Origin: Thermoplasmata archaeon
GTDB taxonomy: Archaea; Thermoplasmatota; Thermoplasmata; Thermoplasmatales; GCA-001856825
Assembly: GCA_021797915.1 (NCBI GenBank)
Contig: JAJZYT010000008.1
Location: forward strand, 1 to 63,503
DNA: 63,503 bases
Reading direction: 5' to 3'
Numbering within the stretch: the stretch's first letter is position 1; each line of letters opens with the position of its first letter. The translations under genes and the position numbers were made by a program. The notes under the pieces are model-generated. The model did not search any database and was not told the origin of the DNA. It worked only from the letters and a program-made list of their open reading frames with translations. Below, piece after piece: positions 10,292 through 19,249 of the stretch.

Positions 10292-10759
10292 GTGGAAGAC
10301 TTTCGCTTAGCCTATGGAACCTTGGACGATCTTGACCTGCTGGTGGACCATCGTCTGCTAATGTGGAAGGAGATTCATCCAGACATGATTGACACAGTTG
10401 AGCAGTCTCGAGAATTGACGAGAAAATGGATTGGGTCTAAGGTTTCTGAGGGCAGTCTCACATCATTGATCGTAAAGAACTCCGAAGGTGGAGTCGCTGG
10501 ATCAGGGTGTATTTTGATCAAAGAAGATCAACCTAGACCTGGAAGTTCCCAAATGAGGTATCCCTATCTTCTATCGATGTACACCCTACCAGAGTACAGG
10601 AAAATGGGAGTCGCCTCCTCGATTGTAAAGGAAGCAATAAAGTGGAGTAAGGATAACGGATTTGACAGGATTTCTTTGCATGCCTCAAATCAAGGGAAGT
10701 CAATTTATGAAAAACTTGGATTTCAGCAAACAAATGAATTGCGTCTCAAACTATTGTAA
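10292..10759 (+). CDS. GNAT-family N-acetyltransferase
   Basis: Single-domain GNAT protein. The acetyl-CoA binding segment is clear: a strand (LLSMYTLPEYR) followed by KMGVASSIVKEAI and the C-terminal Y-x-K-x-GF element (IYEKLGF). I chose GTG 10292 (155 residues) because GGTG precedes it by five bases. An ATG at 10268 would add eight residues with no ribosome binding site. Substrate unknown. It stands alone between gene-free regions. Confidence 0.8.
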   Translation: MEDFRLAYGTLDDLDLLVDHRLLMWKEIHPDMIDTVEQSRELTRKWIGSKVSEGSLTSLIVKNSEGGVAGSGCILIKEDQPRPGSSQMRYPYLLSMYTLPEYRKMGVASSIVKEAIKWSKDNGFDRISLHASNQGKSIYEKLGFQQTNELRLKLL

Positions 10760-11002
10760 TGGAGGATATCTGAGTCGGACCACTCTTTCCACCGCATTGA
10801 CTTCCTATATCCACCTAAAAGAGATAATTCAAGAGTGGAAGTCGGTTTCTCCAATAAGTCAAGACTAACTAATAACTAAATATCTGATGTCTCAGTATCA
10901 GCGTTATAGAATAATTAATATTTCATTATTATTGGAATTTAAGAAAGTAGGAGTTGTTTTTATCCTTAAAGTAAATTAAGGTCAACTAAATTGGTGAAAT
11001 TA

Positions 11003-11722
11003 ATGTCGATTGATAAAGAGGAGATCAGTTATCTGATTAAGGAGAATCTGAACCACTCCTGCATAGGCGCAAAGGATACGTGCGTAAAGATAACCGCGAT
11101 AGCAGATCTACCATCCAGATTTGGGAGTTTTCAGATAGTCGCGTTCCAGAACGATTTCGATAAGAAGGATCACGCAGCCATTATTCACGGGAATGTCTAT
11201 GAAAAAGAAAACGTTCCGGTTAGGATCCATTCAGAATGTTTAACAGGAGACGCGCTCGGTTCCCTTCGCTGCGATTGCAGAGATCAGCTAGAAGTGTCAA
11301 TGAAGATGGTGGGTGAGATGGAATTCGGTGTTATTCTCTACCTTAGACAAGAAGGAAGAGGAATTGGGTTTGCAAATAAGATTAAAGCTTACCAACTTCA
11401 GGACGCTGGTTATGATACATTCGAGGCTAATAGGGCTCTAGGTTTCAAAGAAGATGAGCGAGATTACGCGATAGCGGCACACATGTTAAAGTCGCTCCAT
11501 GTTAAGTCTATCAGGCTCATGTCAAACAATCCCGCCAAGATTGAGGATCTTAAGTTCCACGGAGTAAAGATAACGGGCAGGATTCCTCTCATAATTCCTC
11601 CAAACGAACACAATTCCTTCTATCTCGAAACTAAAAGAGTCAAAGGGGGGCACATGCTAGATAAGACAGAGGAAGAGAACTTGATAGAACAAGAAGACGA
11701 TCTGGTAGACTATAAGCTCTAG
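11003..11722 (+). CDS. ribA: GTP cyclohydrolase II
   Basis: Converts GTP to 2,5-diamino-6-ribosylamino-4(3H)-pyrimidinone 5'-phosphate, the first step of bacterial-type riboflavin synthesis. Zinc ligands are visible in SECLTGDALGSLRCDC (Cys79, 90, 92), followed by the GTP-binding/catalytic block LRQEGRGIGFANKI and the SNNPAKI strand. From ATG 11003 it has 239 residues, somewhat longer than typical because of an acidic C-terminal tail (EEENLIEQEDD). ATG 11003 is preceded at five bases by GGTGA; the TTG and GTG just upstream lie within that site. No other rib gene is adjacent. The archaeal CTP-dependent RibK is far away in the window (44090). Many archaea use a different GTP cyclohydrolase, so transfer from bacteria is possible. 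Confidence 0.88.
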   Translation: MSIDKEEISYLIKENLNHSCIGAKDTCVKITAIADLPSRFGSFQIVAFQNDFDKKDHAAIIHGNVYEKENVPVRIHSECLTGDALGSLRCDCRDQLEVSMKMVGEMEFGVILYLRQEGRGIGFANKIKAYQLQDAGYDTFEANRALGFKEDERDYAIAAHMLKSLHVKSIRLMSNNPAKIEDLKFHGVKITGRIPLIIPPNEHNSFYLETKRVKGGHMLDKTEEENLIEQEDDLVDYKL

Positions 11723-12868
11723 GTGCGTTAAGCAGACCAGCATTCATTTGTTTAGAATTCAGGTTGGCAGGGTCATGAGTGCGGAAAGGAGGGTATTCTC
11801 TCTTGTGAGCATACAATTCAACTTTGAAAGTAATTGGAAAGAGGTCTTGGATATAGTTAATAAATTCTAATAATTAAAAATATAAAGTTACTATACTTGA
11901 GTTAAATTGTTAAGAATTATCCTTTACTTGAAGTCGATTTCTCAATAGATGACGTATAACCACAGTTATACATCGTTATTTGGGGTGGGCATCAATTGCA
12001 ATTTGCTGATCACATTTTTTTTAATTCCGAGTCTATTTTCAGGTCGCCATTCAGATCTCAGAGTTGGATTCCATAAGAGTCCATCTCAGTCCTTATCCTC
12101 GAACATCTAGGCTAATTCGAACACTGCTCCATAGCGCCCTGTAAGTGAGGAGAGAGTAAGACAGCACTCATTCAATTAATGGCTACCTCTAAGATAATTA
12201 AAACGTTCTATAACCCGCTTGACCCAGTTAGGCACTATTATGAAACCATAAAAGTCCAACATTCCCGCGTAAAGATACGAAACCAAAGCATATATTTATT
12301 CTTCCAGCATTTAAAAATCAGAATATCGATTCTCTTATCCTTCCTAAGAATATTACACTAAACCGAATAGTGTACGACCAATTTTCAAGTTACATAACTG
12401 CCTCGGGTACTTAAGTTAGGGTTTGGCGTTCCACAAAGCACAGCTATGGTTGAAATTCAAACATTGACTTAAAAGTTGGACCGAGAGGGGTTGACGCTTG
12501 AACCACAGCTACAATTGTTATCCTCTTTCGCAGAATATCCAGGGACAGAAGGTCGTACTTATGTTCCTAATACCGAAGATATCTTTCGAGTCCACTTTTG
12601 CTCAAAAATATGAAATTTTTGGAATAATCTACAAATTTACGATATTCATATACTAAATATTTAAGGTAACGAGACTTGAGTAACTTCATAAGGCATATGG
12701 GTAAATTCATATTATTAATAATATATATCCACTATTTACCCAAAAATGTATATTCTGAAGCACGTTAGAAATCACCCTAAGTAAGACGCTCGAATTTGGC
12801 CAGGATTTTCGCCTCGTGAATTTCGATTCTTACACTGTATTTTTTTTGACGTAGTGAGACAAACAGGA
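11723..12868. other. 1.1-kb gene-poor, A+T-rich region
   Basis: No gene recognised on either strand. A 31-codon frame at 11775-11870 and a 60-codon frame at 12179-12361 have no convincing support. The only strong structure is the nested inverted repeat at 12698-12742, listed separately. Confidence 0.5.
12698..12742. repeat. Nested inverted repeat / potential hairpin
   Basis: Nine-base arms TGGGTAAAT (12698-12706) and ATTTACCCA (12734-12742) are exact reverse complements. They enclose a perfect 16-bp palindrome ATATTATTAATAATAT (12709-12724). No gene lies within 120 bp on either side. Could be a cruciform site, a protein-binding site or a miniature element. Confidence 0.55.
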
Positions 12869-13714
12869 TTATTTGCCTGTCGCAATCTTTTTGATTTGTT
12901 CCCATTGTTCATCGGTCAAAACTGCTAATTCATTGAATTCGCCGGCACCTTTCAACCATTCTCCACCATCAATTGTGATAACTTCACCGTTTATGAATGA
13001 TGCATTATCCGAAATGAGATAAGCAGCAAGTGTAGTGAGTTCTCTAATTTCTCCGGTTCTTCCTAGAGGCACTCTTCTTTTTAGAGCTTCTTCCATCCCT
13101 GGCAATGGAAACAAATTCTTTTGAGTTGCTTCGGTTGGAAATATGCCTGGGGCAATTGCCACGTGTCTGATCCCATATTTTGCCCACTCGACCGCAAGAG
13201 ACCTAACCACCGCAAGAACTCCTGCTTTAGCAGCTGCCGAAGGTACCACGTAGGCAGATCCGGTCCAGGCGTAGGGGGTAACTATGTTTAAGACTACACC
13301 CCCTTGACCTCTACTTATCCACTTCTTACCCAATTCTAGCGTCATGTACAGAGTCCCATGCAGTACGATGTTCAGGACTGAATCTACCGCGTGCGGGGAT
13401 AACTTCTCCGTTGGATAGGCGAAATTTCCAGCCGCATTATTTACTAAAACGTTTATTGGTCCTAGCTCTTTTTCAAGGAATTCCACTGCTTTAGCTATCT
13501 GTTCTGGATATCTCACATCGCATTTGTGAAATGAGACTTTAATTCCTTTTGTTTCAAGTTCTTTGGAAGTTTGTTGCAAAACCTCTTCTCTCCTTCCAAG
13601 TATGGCAATCCTAGCCCCCAGGGTGCCAAACATCTGGGCCATATTCTTTCCAATCCCAGTTCCCCCTCCAGTTATGAGGACCGTTTTTTCTCTGAGTAGA
13701 TCACTATTGAACAT
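12869..13714 (-). CDS. Short-chain dehydrogenase, 2,4-dienoyl-CoA reductase-like
   Basis: NAD(P)H-dependent SDR oxidoreductase of 281 residues. The Rossmann motif GGGTGIG and the NNAAGNF motif are both present near the N-terminus. The classical YxxxK is replaced by SAAAK (VPSAAAKAGV), as in peroxisomal/mitochondrial 2,4-dienoyl-CoA reductases, where Ser-x-x-x-Lys aligns. The C-terminal INGEVITIDGG segment is typical. I chose ATG 13714 because an AT box (TTTAATTATCC, ~13737-13747) lies 28 nt upstream. A role in fatty-acid or acyl-CoA metabolism is inferred from the family; no pathway neighbours are present. Confidence 0.78.
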   Translation of the reverse strand: MFNSDLLREKTVLITGGGTGIGKNMAQMFGTLGARIAILGRREEVLQQTSKELETKGIKVSFHKCDVRYPEQIAKAVEFLEKELGPINVLVNNAAGNFAYPTEKLSPHAVDSVLNIVLHGTLYMTLELGKKWISRGQGGVVLNIVTPYAWTGSAYVVPSAAAKAGVLAVVRSLAVEWAKYGIRHVAIAPGIFPTEATQKNLFPLPGMEEALKRRVPLGRTGEIRELTTLAAYLISDNASFINGEVITIDGGEWLKGAGEFNELAVLTDEQWEQIKKIATGK

Positions 13715-13881
13715 CAATTATCACAAGCATTTTCTGGATAATTAAAGTGACGGGAGAATACCCGTCCAATAGGGATCTATTTGAAAATTTATAGGAAATG
13801 CTTGAGCGGTCCATTCATAAAAAGTAGGACGTTGACACTTTAAGAGCCAACAGTTCCTTAATAAAAAATCAACGAAAAAAA

Positions 13882-14429
13882 TCGATTCTCTACCTCAAAG
13901 AAATGAGGGAAGCAATAAGATACGGAGTGATGAAATCTTAAATCCATTGGAAGAGGAAGGGACAATACCTTCTTCAATAGACCTCAAGAAAGAGATGAAG
14001 GTGTGGTTCGGCTCCCGCTACGGTTATGGGAAGCACCACATCAATCCAGTATGCAGATCATCTGTTGCAATACTCCGCTCATTCAGGGAAGAACAGGTGG
14101 GGGAGGAATTCCCAGAAGTAAGGAAGCTCTCAATGAGACTGGATTCAGAGCTGGTCAAGATTGTTTGTGACAAGATAAAGATATCAATAAAGCCAGGGGA
14201 ATATGAGTTCATCCCAATAAACGCAAAGAACAAGAAGTGGGAAGAGTATTCAAATCGCAAAATATGTAAAATTCTAATCCCAGATAGAGCCGTAGCAATC
14301 GCCTTCTCCATTCCCGAGAATAAAGAGATATCGAATAAGAAGATTGTAATTGACATCAACTTCTCAAATGTAACTGAAACAATTTTCGACGACGGATCAG
14401 TGGACTTCAAAACAATTACGCTACTGTGA
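13882..14429 (+). pseudogene. tnpB: Decayed TnpB (IS200/IS605-type RNA-guided nuclease) fragment
   Basis: The main open segment (13947-14429, no ATG) reads like the N-terminal half of archaeal TnpB: PxSxDLKKEMKxWF, the HHINPVCRSSVAILRSF helix, a LSMRLDSELVKI strand, and GEYEFIPIN. It ends at VIDINFSNV, where the first RuvC aspartate sits. The remaining RuvC motifs and the zinc finger are missing. Upstream, a different frame (13882-13941) reads YLKEMREAIRYGVMKS and then stops. It joins the main frame logically if one base is gained or lost near 13936-13946. Both truncation and frameshift indicate a dead element. The 3' end overlaps the convergent sulfocyanin gene by 14 bp. No transposon ends or guide RNA could be located. 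Confidence 0.6.
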
Positions 14430-15111
14430 ACTCTCCATACATCCCTTCCTCAGCATGTCCGGGATATGTACAGATGTACCAGTAATTGCCAGAGTGGGTA
14501 GCAGTGAATGAAGAATTCTCGTATGGGTAATTAGAATTTCCACTGTACGGAGGCAGAAAAGGCGAATACATCATGGGATTCCCGGAATATGTGTTGTTAT
14601 AATAATATTCTCCATTGTATCCCATCATGGACATGTATCGATAAGGAGGACCATTTGAAGTTAACTCCAAATTATGCTCCATGGCATCCATGTTCACTAT
14701 CACGAATTTTATCGTCACTCCCCGTTTCGCAATAATTCTTGGATTCTCAAGACCATACATCTCAAAGTATTCCTTTGGCGTATTCTTGGACGAACCCATA
14801 GAAGGAGAAAGCTCCACCAACAGAGTCGTACTCTGGTTGATGAATATACTATTTGATGCCTTAATTACAGAGATAGAGGCTGGGGGAAGACTTAGGGAAT
14901 TCAAAGTGCTCTGGTTCATATATTTCCCAGCGTTTTGATAGACGTCACTACCATTATACATACCCCAAAGACCCATCATTCCATTACTGTTGTATTCACC
15001 ATATCCATTCCCCGATCCGTTGCGATCTTGCAGAGCTGCATAAGTGCCAATGCTAACTACCAAGGCAAATGTTACCACGAAGGCCAATATGATCGCAATC
15101 TTGGAGTTCAA
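14416..15111 (-). CDS. Sulfocyanin-type blue copper protein
   Basis: Membrane-anchored cupredoxin of 231 residues facing outside. It has one N-terminal helix (KIAIILAFVVTFALVVSIGT), a Gly/Tyr/Asn linker and then the copper domain. The type 1 copper ligands are visible: His146 in MEHNLEL, then Cys214, His219 and Met224 in CTYPGHAEEGM, with the C-x4-H-x4-M spacing of sulfocyanin and rusticyanin. Such proteins carry electrons to terminal oxidases in acidophilic archaea. The start is TTG, six bases after the upstream gene's stop, so the two are probably cotranscribed. A tyrosine- and methionine-rich insertion (~155-195) between the ligands is unusual. Confidence 0.85.
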   Translation of the reverse strand: MNSKIAIILAFVVTFALVVSIGTYAALQDRNGSGNGYGEYNSNGMMGLWGMYNGSDVYQNAGKYMNQSTLNSLSLPPASISVIKASNSIFINQSTTLLVELSPSMGSSKNTPKEYFEMYGLENPRIIAKRGVTIKFVIVNMDAMEHNLELTSNGPPYRYMSMMGYNGEYYYNNTYSGNPMMYSPFLPPYSGNSNYPYENSSFTATHSGNYWYICTYPGHAEEGMYGEFTVA

Positions 15112-15117
15112 TCCATC

Positions 15118-15501
15118 TCACTTCTTCAGAATGTCGGCTTTCATCGTATTATACTGGTCCTTAGATATCTCTCCCTTAGCATACCTGATGTCCAGTGTTT
15201 CCAAGGCGGAGTTTCCTTGATGCATTGGCTCATCATGCCAGTTATGGAGACCGTGATCAGTAGCTATTCCAAATATCCAGTATATGAAGAGGAAGAATAG
15301 GATTATAGGTATCAGCATGAAAAATCCACCCAAAGCCCACATTCCTGTACCAAACCCCATCATTCCGTACCCGTAGTTTGTGCCATTTACCAAGTAGTTT
15401 CCCCCAAATAGGAAAGCAATGGTAACCCCCGCAACGACAAGAGCTAAGATCACTGCGAGGAATATCCAGAATATCAGCATTATTCCATTCCTGATTCTCA
15501 T
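15118..15501 (-). CDS. Small membrane protein with C-terminal SHOCT domain
   Basis: 127 residues. There are two hydrophobic helices (residues ~9-32 and ~52-75) separated by a Gly/Tyr/Met-rich loop. The C-terminal SHOCT-type short helical domain has the pattern ALETLDIRYAKGEISKDQY. SHOCT domains occur on the ends of many oligomeric or membrane proteins without a defined activity. It lies directly upstream of the sulfocyanin gene on the same strand, so it may belong to the same electron-transfer or copper function, but this is inference from context. Confidence 0.75.
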   Translation of the reverse strand: MRIRNGIMLIFWIFLAVILALVVAGVTIAFLFGGNYLVNGTNYGYGMMGFGTGMWALGGFFMLIPIILFFLFIYWIFGIATDHGLHNWHDEPMHQGNSALETLDIRYAKGEISKDQYNTMKADILKK

Positions 15502-15577
15502 TCAAATTACCTCATATAGATTAATTTTGAAATTCTTATTAACTGTTGGCTGAAATCAATTGCTGAAATGTGAAATC

Positions 15578-16147
15578 TTACCGTGAAATGCGTTTCAAGA
15601 CTATCATGTTGGTAGAACCGTGTCTTATCTTTTCCACTACACCCTTCCTTTCTAGGCGATCTACTATTCTCGAGACCGTAGCTCTAGACATTCCATCCAT
15701 TCCGAAGAGATCTCTTTGTAGGAAGGAACCCCCTGCGTCAACCAGCGTACCATATACCCTCTTTTCCCCGTCATCTAGGAACTTAAGAAGGTCCTCGTTG
15801 GGAATTTGTCCCGTGAGACTAGCAGTATTGTCTGCAGGCTTTAGGTTCGATAGGCTTGTCGAAAGGATTCTCACATTCTTCTCCATGTAGAGTATTGAGA
15901 AGATCAGTAGTAGCACTGAAAATATGAGTCCAATAAGAAGATACCAATCCGTCTGCGCTTTCAATGAGAATATTGAAAAGGGGTTTACTTTGTAGAGGAT
16001 AGGAATCAAGATAATGGTTGTAAATATGAGAATGACCGAAGACAGAGCAAGAAGTGCGCTTACTACGGTCTCAAGAACCGATCTGTACACAGTTTTGCCA
16101 GATACTTCTCCCGAGTTCTGGTTGTGTGGGTCGTTTCCTTTCCGCAT
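15578..16147 (-). CDS. Membrane-anchored winged-helix transcription regulator
   Basis: 189 residues. Two transmembrane helices occupy residues ~26-52 and ~68-88. A C-terminal winged-helix domain follows (LLKFLDDGEKRVYGTLVDAG, then a recognition helix MSRATVSRIVDRLERKGVVEK). This MarR-like layout with an N-terminal membrane anchor is seen in several archaeal regulators. It could sense envelope or redox state and control the sulfocyanin operon just downstream on the same strand. The start region contains CATGCATG near 16160, a possible autoregulatory site. Ligand and targets unknown. Confidence 0.75.
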   Translation of the reverse strand: MRKGNDPHNQNSGEVSGKTVYRSVLETVVSALLALSSVILIFTTIILIPILYKVNPFSIFSLKAQTDWYLLIGLIFSVLLLIFSILYMEKNVRILSTSLSNLKPADNTASLTGQIPNEDLLKFLDDGEKRVYGTLVDAGGSFLQRDLFGMDGMSRATVSRIVDRLERKGVVEKIRHGSTNMIVLKRISR

Positions 16148-16366
16148 GTTTATTGCTCACATGCATGAGTATTTTCAACCATAAAAGAAGATTCATCTTT
16201 AAGTTCGAGATCTGTTTGTTCTTGACTTGAACATCAACATAGGTCTAGCTTTCAACAACTTTGCCACTTTGACAAGTCTCAAATCCGAGAATTCTCTCGT
16301 CATTTCAGCTCCTATGTAACTCGCACTGATGGCTGTTTTTGACTGCTGAGAGAGGTAGTAATTAAG

Positions 16367-17515
16367 TCATATTGCTCCAAAGGCACTTTCTAAGTCCTCA
16401 ATTAAGTCATCTACGTCTTCGATCCCAACTGAAAACCTGACGAGATTGTCTATAATTCCCATCTGTTCCCTTACCTCTCTTGGGACACTAGCGTGAGTCA
16501 TCAACGATGGAACCTCAATTAAAGACTCTACTCCGCCCAAACTCTCACCCAGGGTGATGTACTTGAGGTTCCTTAAGAATCTTCGTATCCCCTCTCTATC
16601 AAGGTCAAGAGCAAATGAAACTATTCCACCGTACCCCTTCATCTGGCTCTTTGCAACCTCGTGATTGAAGTGGTCTTCTAAACCAGGATAATAAACCTTT
16701 TTCACTTTGTTCTTTTCCAGAAGGTATTCCGCAATTCTCATCGCGTTCTTTTCATGCTCCCTCATTCTTACTGAAAGGGTCTTGATACCTCTCATCGTCA
16801 TGTAGCTGTCGAAGGGGCTCAGAACTGCCCCCACAGCATTCTGATGAAATTTTAATTTCTCAAATAACTCATCGTTGTTTGTGACAATGCCCCCTCCAAG
16901 GGTGTCGCTATGCCCGCTTATGTACTTCGTAGTGCTGTGAACAACCACATCGCTGCCAAACTTCAAAGGATTCTGGAAGTACGGAGTGGCAAAAGTGTTA
17001 TCCACAACGAGCAACGACCCATTTTCATGTGCCATTTTCGAAAGTTTCGCGATATCGATTATCTTCAGCAATGGATTGGACGGGGTCTCAACCCAGATTA
17101 TACGTGAACTTCTTGCTTCTGTCTCAAATGAGGCAGTACTCGTGAAGTCTACAGTCCTGAAATCCACTCCAAACTTCTTGATAACGCTTTCAAATATGCG
17201 TCTGGTTCCGCCGTACAGATCATCCGATGCCAATATAGTATCACCTTTCTTTAGAAGAGCCAATAGCAGGGATGTTTCTGCAGCAAGCCCAGATGCAAAA
17301 GCCAATCCGAATCTGCCCTCTTCGAGAGATGCGAGTTTCTTTTCCAGTGCACCTCTAGTTGGATTAGAAGTCCTGGTGTATTCGTACCCTTTCGTAGGCA
17401 CCTCAGGGTACCTCCTAGCAAAGGTAGTGGAGAGATGAATTGGAGACACTACCTCTCCATTAACTTCGTAGTTAGGTTCTTCACCCACGTGAATTGCTTT
17501 AGTAGAGAATTTCAT
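16367..17515 (-). CDS. Cystathionine gamma-lyase/gamma-synthase family PLP enzyme
   Basis: 382 residues from ATG 17515, which overlaps the stop of the upstream gene as ATGA and is preceded by GGAGG. An in-frame extension to 17551 is therefore not needed. The Cys/Met-metabolism PLP fold is clear: SPIHLSTTFA near the N-terminus, YxYTRTSNPTR, ASGLAAE, VVDNTFATPYFQNPL and the lysine in VVHSTTKYISGHSD that forms the internal aldimine. Coupled to a cystathionine beta-synthase-like gene, it most likely acts as cystathionine gamma-lyase in reverse transsulfuration (methionine to cysteine). A gamma-synthase role cannot be excluded by sequence alone. Confidence 0.88.
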   Translation of the reverse strand: MKFSTKAIHVGEEPNYEVNGEVVSPIHLSTTFARRYPEVPTKGYEYTRTSNPTRGALEKKLASLEEGRFGLAFASGLAAETSLLLALLKKGDTILASDDLYGGTRRIFESVIKKFGVDFRTVDFTSTASFETEARSSRIIWVETPSNPLLKIIDIAKLSKMAHENGSLLVVDNTFATPYFQNPLKFGSDVVVHSTTKYISGHSDTLGGGIVTNNDELFEKLKFHQNAVGAVLSPFDSYMTMRGIKTLSVRMREHEKNAMRIAEYLLEKNKVKKVYYPGLEDHFNHEVAKSQMKGYGGIVSFALDLDREGIRRFLRNLKYITLGESLGGVESLIEVPSLMTHASVPREVREQMGIIDNLVRFSVGIEDVDDLIEDLESAFGAI

Positions 17516-18480
17516 GCTTCCTCCTCCGAAAATCCGTATTTCTCCATCCATTCATCGTTGTAAATCTTGCTCATATATCTATAACCAGAGTCGGGGAATA
17601 TAGATAGAATATTCTTGTTTTTGTTGTTTGCAGCTACTCTTAGTGCTGCAACCATTGCCGATCCACTTGAGCCACCAGCGAATATGCCTTCCTCTCTTGC
17701 AAGCCTTCTTGCCATTAAGAATGACTCCTTATCGTTCACCCTTATGATGTCATCTATGACCGAAAAATCCACTGCCTTTACTAGATAATCCTCTCCTATG
17801 CCTTCAACTTTGTAAGTGTGAGGTTCAATTATCTTACCGCTCTTGAAATAGTCGTAAAAAATTGAGCCCTCAGGATCCACACCAATCACCTTAACTTTAG
17901 GATTCATCTCTTTCAGATATTTTCCCGCTCCTGAAATAGTACCTCCTGTCCCAATTCCAGCTATCAGTATGTCTATCTTTCCTTCCATTTGTCTCCAAAT
18001 TTCTGGTCCAGTTGTTTCATAATGGCACTTGATGTTGTCTGGATTGTTATACTGATCCGGGTAGAATGCGCCCCTTTCCTTCGAAATCCTCCTTGCGACG
18101 CTATAGTAGCTCTCCTCAGAATCATATGGCACATCAGTCTTTGTTACCACAACTTGGGCCCCAAATGCTTTGATCAATTCGACTTTTTCGGAGCTCATCT
18201 TGTCAGGTATCGTTATGGTGGTTTTGTACCCCTTCACTGCTGAAATCATTGCAAGTGCGGCACCTGTGTTGCCTGACGAATTCTCAACAATCTCTTTTCC
18301 ATTCAATCCTTTCTTCTCTGCTTCGTTTAATATGAAAAGAGCCATCCTATCCTTGATACTTCCACCGGGATTGAAGAATTCCAACTTTGCAAAAATATTC
18401 ACCTTCCCTTGCACTACCTTATTTATCCTGACAATGGGCGTATTGCCTATTAATTCAGTAACATCATTGAAAATTTGCAT
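17512..18480 (-). CDS. Cystathionine beta-synthase / cysteine synthase family PLP enzyme
   Basis: Fold-type II PLP enzyme of 322 residues. The PLP lysine lies in NPGGSIKDRMAL, the substrate loop in ENSSGNTG, and the phosphate-binding loop in GIGTGGTISG. There is no C-terminal CBS domain pair. The motifs around EGIFAGGSSGSA and the family pattern fit cystathionine beta-synthase or O-phosphoserine/O-acetylserine sulfhydrylase. ATG 18480 was chosen over an in-frame start at 18522 because a TATA-like box lies 25 nt upstream (18501-18510). It is first in a two-gene operon with the gamma-lyase-type gene, which supports the transsulfuration assignment. Confidence 0.87.
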   Translation of the reverse strand: MQIFNDVTELIGNTPIVRINKVVQGKVNIFAKLEFFNPGGSIKDRMALFILNEAEKKGLNGKEIVENSSGNTGAALAMISAVKGYKTTITIPDKMSSEKVELIKAFGAQVVVTKTDVPYDSEESYYSVARRISKERGAFYPDQYNNPDNIKCHYETTGPEIWRQMEGKIDILIAGIGTGGTISGAGKYLKEMNPKVKVIGVDPEGSIFYDYFKSGKIIEPHTYKVEGIGEDYLVKAVDFSVIDDIIRVNDKESFLMARRLAREEGIFAGGSSGSAMVAALRVAANNKNKNILSIFPDSGYRYMSKIYNDEWMEKYGFSEEEA

Positions 18481-18500
18481 GAGGTTAGAAGTAGCACTAA

Positions 18501-18510
18501 GATAAATACT
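18501..18510 (-). promoter_or_regulatory. TATA box of the transsulfuration operon
   Basis: AGTATTTATC on the minus strand is centred about 25 nt upstream of ATG 18480, as for a leaderless transcript. It decides the start codon of the CBS-like gene. Confidence 0.5.
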
Positions 18511-18676
18511 AACGCTATCCAAAATGCCAAAACAGGCTTCTGCCTATCGCTGGAAAAAGGTCAACAATAGGAATGAAAGTGATACCAATTAAGTGCTATT
18601 CGACACCTTAAAGATGAGCCGGCTATTTGATGCTAATAAAATAATCAGGATGGTTACTATTGGTTTAAAATTTAGT

Positions 18677-18688
18677 CAGTACGCACAA
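18677..18688 (-). promoter_or_regulatory. Candidate copper operator, copy 1
   Basis: On the minus strand this reads TTGTGCGTACTG. It matches 9 of 12 bases with TTGTGCATGATG at 19340-19351 upstream of the YHS-chaperone gene. Both copies precede genes of the copper cluster, so they may bind the TRASH-domain regulator. The match is by eye only. Confidence 0.3.
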
Positions 18689-18727
18689 GATTTATTCTTG
18701 AGGGATGACTAACTAAACGGTGAAGTT

Positions 18728-19249
18728 ATGCCAAAAATCAACCTTTCTCAAAACGAATCAAAAGTTCTAAGAACCCTTGTTGAAAACTCAAGACTGACTG
18801 TCAACGAAATAGCGAAGGTTACCAATCTCAACAGAAACACAGTTCGTGCGGCAATAAAATCCCTTACCTCCCAAAAGGTGATTATCCGCTTCACGGTCAA
18901 TGTTTCACCTCCTGAAGATGAAAAAATGATACTTCTGGAGATCGACGACCTGGAACAGATACCAGAAGGCGACAGAATAGAAGTCCTTGAACTGGCCAAT
19001 GGCAAGTATGTTGTTCTGTGTAAAATGGATCTGCTCAAGAGGAGTATCAAGTACAACAGTGTTGATATTGTGAACAGGAGACAGAACTTTGATAACGTCG
19101 CTACGAACGTCAGTACCTACTGTGACTATTGTGGCAAAGAAATAAAGGATGAAGTCCTGATAGTGAAGTACAAGAATCATGAATACTATGCATGCTGCGA
19201 AAACTGCAAAAGTGACCTGAACAAAAAATTGACTAGATTAGAGAAGTGA
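18728..19249 (+). CDS. HTH regulator with C-terminal TRASH metal-binding domain (copper sensor)
   Basis: 173 residues. The N-terminal winged HTH resembles Lrp/AsnC types (VNEIAKVTNLNRNTVRAAI). A central strand-rich region leads to a C-terminal TRASH domain with cysteines in YCDYCGKEI and YYACCENCKSDL. This architecture is that of the archaeal copper-responsive regulators (CopR/CopT type) found next to copper ATPases. A GGTGA-like site precedes ATG 18728, and an AT box (ATTTATTC, ~18690) precedes that. It heads the copper cluster, followed by the YHS chaperone and P-type ATPase, and probably controls them. Confidence 0.85.
   Translation: MPKINLSQNESKVLRTLVENSRLTVNEIAKVTNLNRNTVRAAIKSLTSQKVIIRFTVNVSPPEDEKMILLEIDDLEQIPEGDRIEVLELANGKYVVLCKMDLLKRSIKYNSVDIVNRRQNFDNVATNVSTYCDYCGKEIKDEVLIVKYKNHEYYACCENCKSDLNKKLTRLEK

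Noticed and set aside
12179-12361. 60-codon open frame
   Set aside because: A+T-rich with no ribosome binding site, motif or protein-like composition.
13240-13260. Inactive SDR because the catalytic Tyr is missing
   Set aside because: The Ser-x-x-x-Lys arrangement is normal for the 2,4-dienoyl-CoA reductase group.
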